A DNA stretch of 64,000 nt from Rhizobium viscosum (GTDB taxonomy: Bacteria; Pseudomonadota; Alphaproteobacteria; Rhizobiales; Rhizobiaceae). Position 1 is the first letter of the stretch. The number at the start of each line of letters is the position of its first letter. Location of the stretch: assembly GCF_014873945.1 (NCBI RefSeq), contig NZ_JADBEC010000001.1, positions 2,212,001 to 2,276,000 on the forward strand. The letters are read 5' to 3'. The notes under the pieces were generated by a model, which saw only the letters and a list, made by a program, of their open reading frames with translations, made no database searches and was not told the origin of the DNA. Below are positions 46,173 to 55,595 of this stretch, piece by piece. The position numbers and the translations under genes were made by a program.

Positions 46173-47171
46173 ATGGCGTTTGAAAACCTGTCTCGCGCGG
46201 CCCTTGTCGCCCTCGGCCTTGCGACAGGGTTCTCAAGCGCTCATGCGGGCGAGCCTGCGAAGATCATCAGCCGCAAGATTTCGGATTTCCATATCGGTCG
46301 TAGCGAAACCCGTTTCGGCCCGCTGGAGTTTATCGGTGGGCTGGAGATGGTATCGAGCAATTCGCTCTTCGGCTCGCTTTCCTCCATCCGTATGCGCCCT
46401 GACGGCAGGAGTTTCGTCGGCGTTCTCGATACCGGACACTGGCTGACGGGCAGCATCGAGCGCGATGCCGAGGGCAGGCTGTCTGGGCTTTCCGGTGTCG
46501 AAATTACCTCGATGCGGGATCGGGTTGGCCGGACCTATGAGGGTAAGGGACATATGGATGCCGAAGGCCTTGCGCTGGATGGCGACAGGGTTCTTGTGTC
46601 CTTCGAACAGTATCATCGCGTCGACGTCTATCCGGATCCAGGTTTTCTCGACTCGCGATCCTTGTCGACGGTCGGGCTCCTCATTCCACGTGACGAGATG
46701 CGGTCAAACCGTGGAATTGAAACCGTTGTCGTGGCGCCTGCCTCAGGCCCGCTGAAAGGGGCGCCTGTAATCGTAGCAGAGCGTAGCCTCGACGAGGACG
46801 GCAATCGGCTTGCGGCTATTCTGGACGGGCCGCTGAAGGGCCAGTTCACAGTCGAGAAGGATGGCAGCTTCGATGTGACTGACGGTGCCTTCCTGCCGGG
46901 TGGCGACCTGCTGCTGCTGGAACGGCGCTTCAACATGGCCGAAGGTATCGGCATGCGCATTCGCCGCATCAAGGGAGCAGACATCAAGCCCGGCGCCATC
47001 GTGAACGGCGAATTGCTCGTCGAGGGCAACTTCAATTACAATATCGATAATATGGAAGGGCTCGATGCCTTCCAGGCCGCCGATGGCACGACGCATGTCA
47101 TCCTGGTGTCCGATGACAATCACTCCATCCTGCAGCGCAACCTGTTGCTGGAATTCCGGCTCATCGATTGA
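46173..47171 (+). CDS. Exported phytase-like esterase family protein
   Basis: 332 residues with a signal peptide ending near SSAHA. The mature protein matches the 'esterase-like activity of phytase' beta-propeller family: GRSFVGVLDTGHWLTG, then DAEGLALDGDRVLVSFEQYHR and NYNIDNMEGLDAF. The substrate is unknown; the family name rests on distant likeness. GGGGAAA precedes the ATG. It follows cobT closely in this order in other rhizobia. Confidence 0.82.
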   Translation: MAFENLSRAALVALGLATGFSSAHAGEPAKIISRKISDFHIGRSETRFGPLEFIGGLEMVSSNSLFGSLSSIRMRPDGRSFVGVLDTGHWLTGSIERDAEGRLSGLSGVEITSMRDRVGRTYEGKGHMDAEGLALDGDRVLVSFEQYHRVDVYPDPGFLDSRSLSTVGLLIPRDEMRSNRGIETVVVAPASGPLKGAPVIVAERSLDEDGNRLAAILDGPLKGQFTVEKDGSFDVTDGAFLPGGDLLLLERRFNMAEGIGMRIRRIKGADIKPGAIVNGELLVEGNFNYNIDNMEGLDAFQAADGTTHVILVSDDNHSILQRNLLLEFRLID

Positions 47172-47246
47172 GCGGCCGTCGAACGGCTGTCATAACTCTG
47201 CGCTATGCGGACCATCCCTTTCGACACCAGCCTTTGAGAGCGTATC

Positions 47247-47807
47247 ATGCACATCCATATCACGGGAGCGTCGGGCTCCGGCACGACGACGCTTGGCCTG
47301 GCGCTGGCCGAGTTGCTCGGCATCCGTCATCTCGATACCGATCATTTCTTCTGGATGCCGACCGATCCGCCCTTCACGACGCAGCGCGAGGTTGGGGCGC
47401 GTATCGCGATGCTCAGGCGGGAAGCGTTGCCCCATGCCGGCTGGGTGCTTTCCGGCTCGGCGATGAAATGGGGCGCAGAATTCGAGCCGCTTTACGATCT
47501 GGTGGTCTTTCTGAGGATCGATCCCATCGCGCGTATGGAGCGCATTCGCAAGCGCGAGGAGGCGCACTACGGCGAGAGGATCAGGCCTGGTGGTGATATG
47601 GCGGTGAAAAGCCGCGAATTCATGGAATGGGCAGAGAGCTACGATACGGCGGGACCGGAACGCCGAAGTCTCGTTGGGCATGAGGAGTGGCTGAAGACGC
47701 TGACGAAGCCAATCCTGCGGCTTGATTCATCACGGCCTGTCGACGAACTCGTTGCGGAGGTGCTGAGTCACCCGGCGGTTATTGCAGGGCGCCCTCAGTC
47801 GTCGTGA
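47247..47807 (+). CDS. P-loop kinase-like protein (adenylate-kinase-related)
   Basis: 186 residues. The P-loop is GASGSGTTTLG at residues 7-17, followed by LDTDHFFWMPTDPPF, typical of small nucleoside- or shikimate-kinase-like 'AAA family ATPase/topology modulation' proteins. The arginine-rich lid KREEAHYGERI is present. The phosphate acceptor is unknown. Single gene convergent with the queuosine transporter. Confidence 0.75.
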   Translation: MHIHITGASGSGTTTLGLALAELLGIRHLDTDHFFWMPTDPPFTTQREVGARIAMLRREALPHAGWVLSGSAMKWGAEFEPLYDLVVFLRIDPIARMERIRKREEAHYGERIRPGGDMAVKSREFMEWAESYDTAGPERRSLVGHEEWLKTLTKPILRLDSSRPVDELVAEVLSHPAVIAGRPQSS

Positions 47808-47991
47808 GATCTGCGGTGGCGTTGCCATTGGTTGGTGCGGGCTGGCTGCAGCAATCTGCAGCCAGCCCGTCCAGCATTCATGATCTGAGCGTTTTCCTGG
47901 GTCGCTCGACCAGAAATGATCTCCGTCCAAAGCGAGGAGCAAGGTGGGGAATGCGAAGATTCCGATCCGAGGGTGGACTGGGGGACGGTAT

Positions 47992-48627
47992 TTACCGGGC
48001 CGCAGCGGATTGCATCGGGCGCAGCACGTTCATGAGTGCGCCATAAGGCAGCAGCATAACCAGGCCGACAAGCATCTTTACCGCGAAATCGCCGAGTGCC
48101 CAGGAGATCCAGCGCGGAGCTTCCGTCGAGAGAACGCCGAAGATCGGCGCGTTTTCTAACGCGAAGGGTTCGTTCGGGCCGAGGAGGACGAAGAAGGCGG
48201 CAAAAGACAGCGAGAAGAACATCACCGTATCCAACGCCGAACCGATCAGCGAGCCGAAGATCGGCGCGCGCCACCAGGCCTGACGGCGCAGGCGGTTGAA
48301 GACGGCGATATCGAGAAGTTGGCCGGCGAGATAGGCTGAGCCGGAGGCAATCGCGATACGCGGGACGGAGGTGAAGAAGGAAAGGGCGACGCCGACGACA
48401 AAGCCAGCGAAAACCACCTTCCGCGCAGCCTGCGGGCCGAACTGGCGGTTCGTCAGATCGGTAATCAGGAAGGCGATCGGATAGGAGAAGGCGCCCCAGG
48501 TGAGAATGTCGGCGAGATTGATGCCGGCAACCGTCGCGTTCAGCGGAAACTGGACGAGGAAGTTGGAGGCGACGACGACAAACGTCATCAGGGCGACATA
48601 GATAAGGGTATAGCGGGTCGTCAGCAT
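47992..48627 (-). CDS. yhhQ: Queuosine precursor transporter (YhhQ / COG1738)
   Basis: 211-residue inner-membrane protein with about six helices matching the vitamin-uptake family YhhQ (SYPIAFLITDLTNRQFGPQAARKVVFAGFVVG and the later IFGSLIGSALDTVMFFSLSF). It imports preQ0/preQ1-type bases for queuosine tRNA modification. The ATG at 48627 is preceded by an A-rich tract and a candidate preQ1-type aptamer; the longer reading from 48696 would translate through it and is rejected. It lies downstream of rpmB on the same strand but behind a terminator. Confidence 0.9.
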   Translation of the reverse strand: MLTTRYTLIYVALMTFVVVASNFLVQFPLNATVAGINLADILTWGAFSYPIAFLITDLTNRQFGPQAARKVVFAGFVVGVALSFFTSVPRIAIASGSAYLAGQLLDIAVFNRLRRQAWWRAPIFGSLIGSALDTVMFFSLSFAAFFVLLGPNEPFALENAPIFGVLSTEAPRWISWALGDFAVKMLVGLVMLLPYGALMNVLRPMQSAAAR

Positions 48628-48653
48628 TTTTTTATCCTGGGTGATGCCACCAG
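48624..48653 (-). promoter_or_regulatory. Candidate preQ1-I-type riboswitch at the yhhQ start
   Basis: On the minus strand CTGG (48653-48650) and CCAG (48640-48637) form P1 around the loop TGGCATCAC. A purine/A-rich tail GATAAAAAAATGC follows. Loop GCAT can pair with tail ATGC, which holds the start codon, making an H-type pseudoknot. A C directly 5' of the P1 3' strand matches the base that contacts preQ1 in known class-I aptamers. The aptamer is very small, so chance or a plain hairpin is possible; the gene context (COG1738) is a known preQ1 target. Confidence 0.4.
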
Positions 48654-48669
48654 TTCGAGTAAAAATTTC

Positions 48670-48691
48670 AGGCTGGAACCAGGGCCAGCCT
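48670..48691 (-). other. Hairpin followed by T-run in the yhhQ leader
   Basis: AGGCTGG (48670-48676) and CCAGCCT (48685-48691) form a 7-bp stem with an 8-base loop. On the minus strand it is followed by GAAATTTTTAC. It may be a second rpmB terminator or an attenuator in the yhhQ leader. Confidence 0.5.
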
Positions 48692-48700
48692 AGCAAAGCA

Positions 48701-48734
48701 AAAGGCTTGTCCGGTATTATCCGTGCAAGCCTTT
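48701..48734 (-). terminator. Terminator of rpmB
   Basis: AAAGGCTTG (48701-48709) and CAAGCCTTT (48726-48734) form a 9-bp stem; the 16-base loop can add an inner CGG/CCG pairing. The minus strand ends in TTTTGCTTT. It lies 30 bp after the rpmB stop. Confidence 0.8.
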
Positions 48735-48763
48735 CAAAGCTTTAGAAGAACGTGGGCTGAAGC

Positions 48764-49060
48764 TTAAGCAGCAGCAGCTTCAGCCGTCTTCTTGACGATC
48801 TGACGACGCAGCAGACGGGCGCGCATCGAAAGTTCGCCTTCATTTGCCTTCAGCAGGAAGGCATCGAGGCCGCCACGATGCTCGACGGAACGAAGAGCAG
48901 CAGCCGAAACGCGAAGACGGTAACGCTGGCCGAGCGCGTCGGAGATCAGCGTAACCTGGCACAGGTTCGGGAGGAACCGGCGCTTGGTCTTGTTGTTGGC
49001 ATGGCTGACATTGTTACCAGTCAGGACTGCCTTGCCGGTCAATTCGCACATGCGGGACAT
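48764..49060 (-). CDS. rpmB: 50S ribosomal protein L28
   Basis: 98-residue L28 of the alphaproteobacterial long type: [27 protein letters not shown] at the start, then the RRFLPNL block and [21 protein letters not shown]. It binds 23S rRNA in the large subunit. The start at 49060 is the family start. A strong promoter lies about 95 bp upstream and a terminator follows. Confidence 0.97.
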   Translation of the reverse strand: MSRMCELTGKAVLTGNNVSHANNKTKRRFLPNLCQVTLISDALGQRYRLRVSAAALRSVEHRGGLDAFLLKANEGELSMRARLLRRQIVKKTAEAAAA

Positions 49061-49154
49061 GGAACACCTATTCTTGTTTTTCTCGGGCCATTGAATGACA
49101 ATCCGGTAACAACCGGCTGCGCAATCCATCAGGCCATGATTGGAAAGTTGCGGT

Positions 49155-49183
49155 TCTATAGTCAGACCGGTCGCGCGCGTCAA
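49155..49183 (-). promoter_or_regulatory. Promoter of rpmB
   Basis: On the minus strand TTGACG (49183-49178) and TATAGA (49160-49155) are separated by 17 bp, close to the sigma-70 consensus. It sits 95 bp before the L28 start, consistent with high expression. Confidence 0.7.
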
Positions 49184-49301
49184 GCCAAACCTTGGCCTTT
49201 CCCGCAATTCTGTCAAAAAGCTGCTGTTTTCTTCGCAATGCGGCAGGAGTATAGACCGCAGTGCAAGGGCGCAAGCGGCCCGGCAAGACAAGGCTCTCAC
49301 C

Positions 49302-50084
49302 ATGGCTCATCTGGGCAGACGGATTTTAGTTTCGGCATTTGCTGCGCTTCTGGCCCTGCCGGCCGGTGCGAGCGAAGTACAGCACCGCACGGAGTACAGG
49401 GTAGCCCTTGCCGGCCTGACGATCGCGCGGGCTGCCTTTCTCACCAAGATCGAAGACGATCACAGCTACAAAATCGACGGTGACATCAAATCGGCCGGGC
49501 TTGCCGATCTCGTGACCGATATCCTGGCAAAGACCAGCGTTACCGGGGTGGTACGCAACGATCGGCTGCAGGCGGCAAAATATGTCCTCTATTACAAGAC
49601 GGGCAAAAAGGTTCGCACCTATGAGGTCAGCTACCGCGACGGCAATATCGTTTCGGCCACCACGACACCGGAGCCGCGCCGGCCGAAGGAATGGATTCCG
49701 GTAACACAGGGCGATATGCGCTCCGTGCTTGACCCGATTTCGGGGCTCATTTTCACCGGCGATACCGATGTCTGCTCGCAGAAGCTGCCGATCTTCGACG
49801 GCGAGACGCGCATGGACCTGGTGCTTTCACCGAAAGGCGACGAGGATTTCTCGACGGATGGCTTCAAGGGCAAGGCGACCGTCTGCGGTGTGCGCTTCAT
49901 TCCGCGCTCCGGCTACAAAAAGGGCCGCAAGGATCTCGTCTACCTCAGCAAGAGCAACCGGATGGAAATCTGGTTTGCCAAGGCGGAGGCGGCAAATGTA
50001 TATGCTCCGGTCTACGTCCGCATTCCCACGGAATACGGGACGGTGACGATCAGGGCTGTGAAGTACGGCCGCGTGAACAGTTGA
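49302..50084 (+). CDS. DUF3108 exported protein
   Basis: 260 residues with a signal peptide ([20 protein letters not shown]). The body matches DUF3108: [16 protein letters not shown] near the start, [13 protein letters not shown], and a later DPISGLIF. These proteins are periplasmic and possibly bind lipids, but no function is proven. The Met at 49302 follows GGCTCTCACC; an open frame back to 49140 lacks family likeness. Confidence 0.85.
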   Translation: MAHLGRRILVSAFAALLALPAGASEVQHRTEYRVALAGLTIARAAFLTKIEDDHSYKIDGDIKSAGLADLVTDILAKTSVTGVVRNDRLQAAKYVLYYKTGKKVRTYEVSYRDGNIVSATTTPEPRRPKEWIPVTQGDMRSVLDPISGLIFTGDTDVCSQKLPIFDGETRMDLVLSPKGDEDFSTDGFKGKATVCGVRFIPRSGYKKGRKDLVYLSKSNRMEIWFAKAEAANVYAPVYVRIPTEYGTVTIRAVKYGRVNS

Positions 50085-50117
50085 CGGAGCTTTGGTAAGT
50101 CTCCGCGAGGGGGACGG

Positions 50118-51011
50118 GTGAAGCTTCGGGCAACGTTGATCGGTTTTACGGCCATTCTGATGTGGTCGTTTCTGGCGCTCTTTACGGCTGCCTCCGGCAA
50201 GATGCCGCCGTTCCAGCTCTCTGCCATCTGCTTTGCCATCGGCAGCATCCCCGGCATTCTCGTGCTCACCCTCAACCCGTCGCGGATCGCCCTCCTGAAG
50301 CAGCCGGCAAAGGTCTGGATCACGGGTATTGCCGGTCTGTTCGGCTATCATTTCCTCTATTTCACGGCGCTCAGAAATGCGCCGGCCGTGGAAGCAGGAT
50401 TGATTGCCTATCTCTGGCCGCTGCTGATCGTCGTCGGTTCGGCACTGCTGCCAGGCGAGAGGCTGCGCTGGTACCACATCGTCGGCGCTCTGGCCGGTCT
50501 CAGCGGCACTTTCATGATCGTCGGGCGCAACGGCGTCGATTTCGACGGTGCCTATGCCGTAGGGTATGGGGCGGCCTTCCTTTGTGCCTTCACATGGTCG
50601 GGCTATTCGCTGCTGACGCGGCGTTTTGATGCCGTCTCCACCGATGTCGTCACCGGCTTCTGCCTTGCGACCTCGGTCCTTTCGCTGCTCTGCCATCTGG
50701 GGCTGGAGACAACTGTTTGGCCGGAAACGGGCTTCGAATGGATTGCGGTGGTCGGTCTCGGTCTCTTCCCCGTCGGTGCGGCCTTCTATGCCTGGGATCA
50801 CGGAGTCAAGAACGGCGACATTCAGATTCTCGGCGCTGCCAGCTATGCCGCGCCGCTGCTTTCAACGCTGATACTGACTGTCTTCGGAATAGCTGAACCG
50901 AGCTGGCGTATTGCGCTCGCCTGCCTGCTGATCACAGGCGGTGCAGTGCTTGCGGCGCAAGAGATGTTCCGCCGCAAGCCACAGATGCAGCCGGCGGCGG
51001 AGCAAATTTAA
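50118..51011 (+). CDS. DMT-superfamily (EamA) exporter, YddG-like
   Basis: 297 residues, ten hydrophobic helices and two EamA repeats. The first helix MKLRATLIGFTAILMWSFLALFTAASGKMPPFQL and the repeat features of LRNAPAVEAGLIAYLWPLLIV resemble aromatic amino acid exporter YddG. GTG start at 50118 with GAGGGGGA just upstream. Its TAA overlaps the stop of the opposite-strand cupin gene by four bases. Confidence 0.87.
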   Translation: MKLRATLIGFTAILMWSFLALFTAASGKMPPFQLSAICFAIGSIPGILVLTLNPSRIALLKQPAKVWITGIAGLFGYHFLYFTALRNAPAVEAGLIAYLWPLLIVVGSALLPGERLRWYHIVGALAGLSGTFMIVGRNGVDFDGAYAVGYGAAFLCAFTWSGYSLLTRRFDAVSTDVVTGFCLATSVLSLLCHLGLETTVWPETGFEWIAVVGLGLFPVGAAFYAWDHGVKNGDIQILGAASYAAPLLSTLILTVFGIAEPSWRIALACLLITGGAVLAAQEMFRRKPQMQPAAEQI

Positions 51012-51445
51012 GAGCCCGGTTTCCAGCCCGGCGGCGCCATTTCGAATTTGGAGAATTCGAAACCGGGCGCCACAGTGCAGCCGACCAGCGTATAGTCGCC
51101 CAGTGTTTCGGCCGATTGCCACCAGTTGGCAGGAATGATTGCCTGCGGTCGTTCGCCGCCGGCCATATCCGTGCCGAGCTTTAACGTTTCGCTGTGGCTA
51201 CCGTCTTCGGAGCGGTGCAGTGCGAGCGGGGCGCCGGCGTAATAGTGCCAGACCTCCGCCGCGTCGTGGACACGGTGCCAGTGTGAGCGCTGGCCCTTGG
51301 CGAGCAGATAATAGATCGCCGTCGAATGGCCGCGTTCGCCGCCATTCCTATCGCGGAAGGTCTGCACATACCAGCCACCCTCGGGATGCGGCTGCATACC
51401 GAGTTCGCGGATAATGTCCTCGGGTGACAGGGTCTTGCCGGCCAT
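51008..51445 (-). CDS. Cupin-domain protein (DUF985)
   Basis: 145 residues, a single cupin fold of the DUF985 type: ELGMQPHPEGGWYVQTFRD, then SAIYYLLAKGQRSHWHRVHDAAEVWHYYAGAPL and VGCTVAPGFEFSKFEM. Known members look like sugar epimerases but lack proven activity. It starts 3 bp after gloB stops, so the two form an operon. Confidence 0.9.
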   Translation of the reverse strand: MAGKTLSPEDIIRELGMQPHPEGGWYVQTFRDRNGGERGHSTAIYYLLAKGQRSHWHRVHDAAEVWHYYAGAPLALHRSEDGSHSETLKLGTDMAGGERPQAIIPANWWQSAETLGDYTLVGCTVAPGFEFSKFEMAPPGWKPGS

Positions 51446-51448
51446 GCC

Positions 51449-52219
51449 CTAGAAATTGTCCTTGCGCTTGCGGATTTCGGCGAAGACCTCTTCATTGGTC
51501 TTGCCTTCCATCAGCAGATTGCGGCGGATTGCGGGATCGGCGGCACGCAGGAAGGGGTTGGTTTCCTTTTCGAGCGCCAGTGTCGTCGGAATGGTGAACT
51601 TGCCTTCAGCCCGCAACGCTTCGATTTCCGCCGCGCGGCTCTTCAGGCGTTCGTTGTCCGGGTCGATGGTGACCGCAAAACGGGCGTTGGAAAGCGTATA
51701 TTCGTGGCCGAAATAGACGGCGGTCTCATCCGGAAGAACGGCAAGCTTCTGCAGCGAATGCCACATGTCGGCGGCGGGCCGTTCGAATAGGCGGCCGCAA
51801 CCGAGCGCAAACAGCGTATCGGCCGCAAAGAGCAGCTTGTCGTCGGCAAAATGATAGCAGATGTGGCCGGCAGTATGGCCGGGCGTTTCGATGACGTTGA
51901 CCGTATGGTCGCCGAAGTGGAAGCTGTCGCCGTCGCCCACCGTCTTGTCGAGGCCGGGAATCGCTACCGCTTCGTTGACCGGGCCAATGATCTCAAGGCC
52001 GTATTGTTCCTTCAGGGCGAGATTGCCTTCGACGTGGTCTATATGGTGATGGGTCGTGAAGACATGGGTGATACTCCAGCCACGGCGGACAGCAGCGGCT
52101 TCGACGGCTGCCGCATCGGGCGCGTCGATCGAGGCCGTCTGCCCGGTTTCCGGGTCATGGACGAGAACGCCGAAATTGTCGCTGCGGCAGAGAAAAACTT
52201 CTAATTCCAAAGGTTTCAT
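51449..52219 (-). CDS. gloB: Hydroxyacylglutathione hydrolase (glyoxalase II)
   Basis: 256-residue metallo-beta-lactamase-fold enzyme hydrolysing S-lactoylglutathione in methylglyoxal detoxification. The metal motif THHHIDH is at 56-62, and further ligands lie in [13 protein letters not shown] and [10 protein letters not shown]-terminal helical substrate domain complete. It is divergent from a methyltransferase gene 90 bp away, the order usual in rhizobia. Confidence 0.94.
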   Translation of the reverse strand: MKPLELEVFLCRSDNFGVLVHDPETGQTASIDAPDAAAVEAAAVRRGWSITHVFTTHHHIDHVEGNLALKEQYGLEIIGPVNEAVAIPGLDKTVGDGDSFHFGDHTVNVIETPGHTAGHICYHFADDKLLFAADTLFALGCGRLFERPAADMWHSLQKLAVLPDETAVYFGHEYTLSNARFAVTIDPDNERLKSRAAEIEALRAEGKFTIPTTLALEKETNPFLRAADPAIRRNLLMEGKTNEEVFAEIRKRKDNF

Positions 52220-52309
52220 TGCTCAAATAGTCCCTTATCCCTCGTACTGACCGGGAATGTAGAGGTTCCGGCCTTGAAGTCCAACCGGTCACTGATAACA
52301 TTTGTCTTA

Positions 52310-53050
52310 ATGCACGCCGATATCGTCGACCTTCGCCAATTCTATCATTCCGAGCTTGGACACATGGCCGAGCAGTCGATTGCCATGGCGCTGTCGTCGC
52401 TCTGGGTGCGCCTGCCGCAGGAGCGGCTTGTGGGTATTGGTTATTCCGTGCCCTTCCTCGACCGGTTCCAGGCCGATACGGAACGCACCTTCGCTTTCAT
52501 GCCCGCGGGACAAGGGGCTGTGAACTGGCCTGTCGGTTCGCTTTCTTCCACCGCATTGATCTTCGACGAGGAACTGCCGCTGCCGGATTCCTCCATCGAC
52601 CGAGTGCTGATGGTGCATTCGCTGGAATTTGCCGAAAGCCCGCGCGAGACGCTGAAGGAGCTCTGGCGGGTGCTGGCGCCGGGCGGGCGCCTCGTTATCG
52701 TCGTGCCGAACCGCCGTGGTGTCTGGGCGCGCATGGAGCATACGCCTTTCGGCTCCGGCCGGCCCTATTCGCGCGGCCAGTTGACCCATCTGCTGCGCGA
52801 GACCAATTTCACGCCGGGCGCGACGGCCGAAGCGCTGTTCTTCCCGCCGTCGAAACTGCGCGCCGTGCTGCGCCTGCGCCGCGGCTTCGAGCGGGTCGGC
52901 CGCACGCTCTGGCCGGCTTTTTCCGGCGTCATCATCGTGGAAGCGCAGAAGCGGCTCTATCAAGGTCTGCCGGTTGCCGCGCGCGCCTCGCGGCGCGTTT
53001 TCGTGCCCGTGCTTGCGCCGCATGGCGTGCCGACCACGCGCAGCCGCTAG
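52310..53050 (+). CDS. SAM-dependent methyltransferase (type 11)
   Basis: 246 residues. The methyltransferase type-11 pattern is visible: [13 protein letters not shown] near the start, and [47 protein letters not shown] in the middle, the last being the strongest match. Motif I is unusually poor in glycines. It lies opposite gloB. The acceptor is unknown. The Met at 52310 was preferred to 52274. Confidence 0.83.
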   Translation: MHADIVDLRQFYHSELGHMAEQSIAMALSSLWVRLPQERLVGIGYSVPFLDRFQADTERTFAFMPAGQGAVNWPVGSLSSTALIFDEELPLPDSSIDRVLMVHSLEFAESPRETLKELWRVLAPGGRLVIVVPNRRGVWARMEHTPFGSGRPYSRGQLTHLLRETNFTPGATAEALFFPPSKLRAVLRLRRGFERVGRTLWPAFSGVIIVEAQKRLYQGLPVAARASRRVFVPVLAPHGVPTTRSR

Positions 53051-53138
53051 GCGTCGCAGCACTCGACAAAATCGCCATTCCGCTTTAATTGGCACTCAAG
53101 TCTTTCGCCGGCTTTTCGGCAATTTCCAAGGTCGATCC

Positions 53139-54248
53139 ATGAGTGTTGAGATGAGCAAGCCCGTTCCGCGTCCCGGTATTCTGGACATCGCTGCCTATGT
53201 GCCGGGCAAGGAGCATGCGCCGGGCGTGGCCCGCGTCTACAAGCTCTCCTCCAACGAGACGCCGCTTGGCGCGAGCCCCAAGGCGATCGAAGCATTCAAG
53301 GCGGCCGCAGGCAATCTCGAGCGTTATCCCGACGGACAGGCGCACGAGCTGCGCGAGGCGATCGCTTCAGTGCACGGCCTCAACCCGGCAAACATCCTAT
53401 GCGGCAACGGCTCCGACGAACTGCTAGGTCTGCTCTGCCACGTCTATCTCGGCGTTGGCGATGAAGGCATCATTACCGAGCACGGCTTCCTCGTCTACAA
53501 GATCCAGATCATGGGCGCGGGTGCGACGCCTGTCGTGGTCAAGGAAAAGAACCATACGGTCGATGTCGATGCGATCCTTGCTGCGGTGACCGACAAGACG
53601 AAGATCGTCTTCATCGCCAATCCCGGCAATCCGACCGGCACTTATGTTCCCGTCAGCGAGATCCGCCGCCTGCAGGCCGGCCTGCCCAAGCACGTCGTTC
53701 TCGTGCTCGATGCTGCCTATGCGGAATATGTTCGCCGCAACGACTACGAAGCCGGCATCGAGGTCGTCTCGTCCAACGCCAATGTCGTCATGACCCGCAC
53801 CTTCTCGAAGATCTATGGCCTTGCGGCACTGCGTGTCGGCTGGATATATGCGCCGGCCGAGATCATCGATGCGCTGAACCGCGTGCGCGGGCCTTTCAAC
53901 ATGAACGCGCCGGCAATCGCGGCTGGTGCCGCGGCGATCCGCGACCAATCCTTCGTTCAGGACGCCGTTTCCTTCAACCAGATTTGGATAGAGAAACTGA
54001 CGAGCGCGTTCGAAGCCCTCGGCCTGAACGTTACACCATCGGTCACCAACTTCGTTCTCATCCACTTCCCCGATGTCGACGGCAGGCGGGCGGCGGATGC
54101 TGATGAGTTCCTGACGAGTCGCGGCTATATCCTGCGCGCGGTGCGCGGCTACGGCTTTCCCAACTCGCTGCGTATGAGCGTCGGTCCGGAAGAAGCCAAT
54201 CGCGGCGTCATCGAGGCGCTCAGCGAATTCATGGGACGCAAGGCATGA
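53139..54248 (+). CDS. hisC: Histidinol-phosphate / aromatic aminotransferase
   Basis: 369-residue class-I/II PLP aminotransferase of the HisC type. PLP lysine K224 in [24 protein letters not shown] at 161-167 and [11 protein letters not shown] at 37-47. Its stop overlaps the start of a prephenate dehydrogenase gene by 4 bp, so it may transaminate aromatic keto acids for tyrosine or phenylalanine synthesis, as HisC-like enzymes next to tyrA do. I used the Met at 53139; the longer frame covers the methyltransferase end. Confidence 0.92.
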   Translation: MSVEMSKPVPRPGILDIAAYVPGKEHAPGVARVYKLSSNETPLGASPKAIEAFKAAAGNLERYPDGQAHELREAIASVHGLNPANILCGNGSDELLGLLCHVYLGVGDEGIITEHGFLVYKIQIMGAGATPVVVKEKNHTVDVDAILAAVTDKTKIVFIANPGNPTGTYVPVSEIRRLQAGLPKHVVLVLDAAYAEYVRRNDYEAGIEVVSSNANVVMTRTFSKIYGLAALRVGWIYAPAEIIDALNRVRGPFNMNAPAIAAGAAAIRDQSFVQDAVSFNQIWIEKLTSAFEALGLNVTPSVTNFVLIHFPDVDGRRAADADEFLTSRGYILRAVRGYGFPNSLRMSVGPEEANRGVIEALSEFMGRKA

Positions 54249-55171
54249 CAGCGCAGTTCAATCGCATCACCCTGATCGGCATCGGGCTGATCGGCTCTTC
54301 GCTTGCCCATGACATCAAGCGTCTGGGCCTTGCCAATGAAATCGTCGTCGCCACGCGCAGTGCCGAGACGCTGAAGCGTGCCGAAGAGCTGAAGCTCGGC
54401 GATCGCTATACGACCTCGTCGGCAGAGGCGGTAAAGGATGCCGATCTCGTTATCGTGTCGGTGCCGGTCGGCGCCTCCGAAAGCGTGGCGAAAGAGATCG
54501 CTGGTACCCTGAAGCCCGGTACGATCGTTACCGACGTCGGCTCCACCAAAGCGTCCGTGATCGCGCAGATGCAGCCGCATATGCCCAGCCATGTGCATTT
54601 CATAGCCGGCCATCCGATCGCGGGTACGGAAAAGTCCGGCCCGGATGCAGGCTTTCCCGGCCTGTTCCAGGGGCGGTGGTGCATCCTGACTCCGCTCGAA
54701 GGGACTGACCCAGTGGCGCTGAAGACGCTGCGCAGCTTCTGGGAAGCGCTCGGCTCCCGGGTCGACGAGATGGACGCCCAGCATCACGACAAGGTGCTCG
54801 CCATCGTCTCGCATCTGCCGCATCTCATAGCCTACAATATTGTCGGCACGGCCGACGATCTGGAGACCGTGACGGAATCGGAAGTGATCAAATATTCCGC
54901 TTCCGGTTTCCGCGATTTCACCCGTCTTGCCGCATCCGACCCGACAATGTGGCGCGACGTCTGCCTTCATAATCGCGATGCGATCCTCGAAATGCTGGCG
55001 CGATTCTCAGAGGACCTCGCCTATCTGCAGCGTGCCATCCGCTGGGGCGAGGGCGACAAGATTTTCGAACTCTTTACCCGCACGCGTGCCATCCGCCGCT
55101 CGATTGTCCAGGCAGGCCAGGATGTCGATGCGCCGGACTTCGGCCGCCCGCATCCGCTGGAAAAGAAATAA
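54245..55171 (+). CDS. tyrC: Prephenate/arogenate dehydrogenase
   Basis: 308-residue NAD(P)-dependent dehydrogenase of tyrosine synthesis. Rossmann motif [13 protein letters not shown] at residues 11-23, then VGSTKASVI, the catalytic-region histidines in [16 protein letters not shown], and the helical C-terminal domain. It overlaps hisC by 4 bp and precedes a GNAT gene by 4 bp. Whether it prefers prephenate or arogenate cannot be read from the sequence. Confidence 0.92.
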   Translation: MTAQFNRITLIGIGLIGSSLAHDIKRLGLANEIVVATRSAETLKRAEELKLGDRYTTSSAEAVKDADLVIVSVPVGASESVAKEIAGTLKPGTIVTDVGSTKASVIAQMQPHMPSHVHFIAGHPIAGTEKSGPDAGFPGLFQGRWCILTPLEGTDPVALKTLRSFWEALGSRVDEMDAQHHDKVLAIVSHLPHLIAYNIVGTADDLETVTESEVIKYSASGFRDFTRLAASDPTMWRDVCLHNRDAILEMLARFSEDLAYLQRAIRWGEGDKIFELFTRTRAIRRSIVQAGQDVDAPDFGRPHPLEKK

Positions 55172-55175
55172 TCTC

Positions 55176-55595
55176 ATGGTGGAGATCGCGAAGCCCGGCC
55201 AGGGGGATAAGGAATGGCTACTTCGCGAGGATCATCATGTTGGCGAAGCCTGGGTTTCCCGCTGCATCGATCTCGACGAATATCTGATCGCTCGCGAAGA
55301 GGGCGAGATCCTCGGCTTCCTGCGCTTCTCCCGCTTCTGGGGCAGGATCCCCTATATGGAGATGATTCGCGTTTTGGATGGCCATCGCCGGTCCGGCGTC
55401 GGCACGGCGCTGTTTCTCGCCTGGGAAACCGAGATGCGCGAGAGCGGCGCGCGTCTTTTGATGACGTCGAGCGAGTGCGATGAAAGTCGTCCGCAGGATT
55501 GGCATCGCCGCAACGGCTTTTCTGAAACCGGGTCGATCGAACTGCCCGGCATCCAGACGGTGCCGGAAGTCTTCTTCCTTAAGAAACTCGATTAA
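55176..55595 (+). CDS. GNAT-family acetyltransferase
   Basis: 139 residues with the acetyl-CoA motif RVLDGHRRSGVGTALFLAWE (pyrophosphate loop RRSGVG) and the later WHRRNGFSETGSI. The acceptor is unknown. It starts 4 bp after tyrC and is the third gene of that operon. Its TAA overlaps the stop codon of the DUF2125 gene on the other strand. Confidence 0.85.
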   Translation: MVEIAKPGQGDKEWLLREDHHVGEAWVSRCIDLDEYLIAREEGEILGFLRFSRFWGRIPYMEMIRVLDGHRRSGVGTALFLAWETEMRESGARLLMTSSECDESRPQDWHRRNGFSETGSIELPGIQTVPEVFFLKKLD

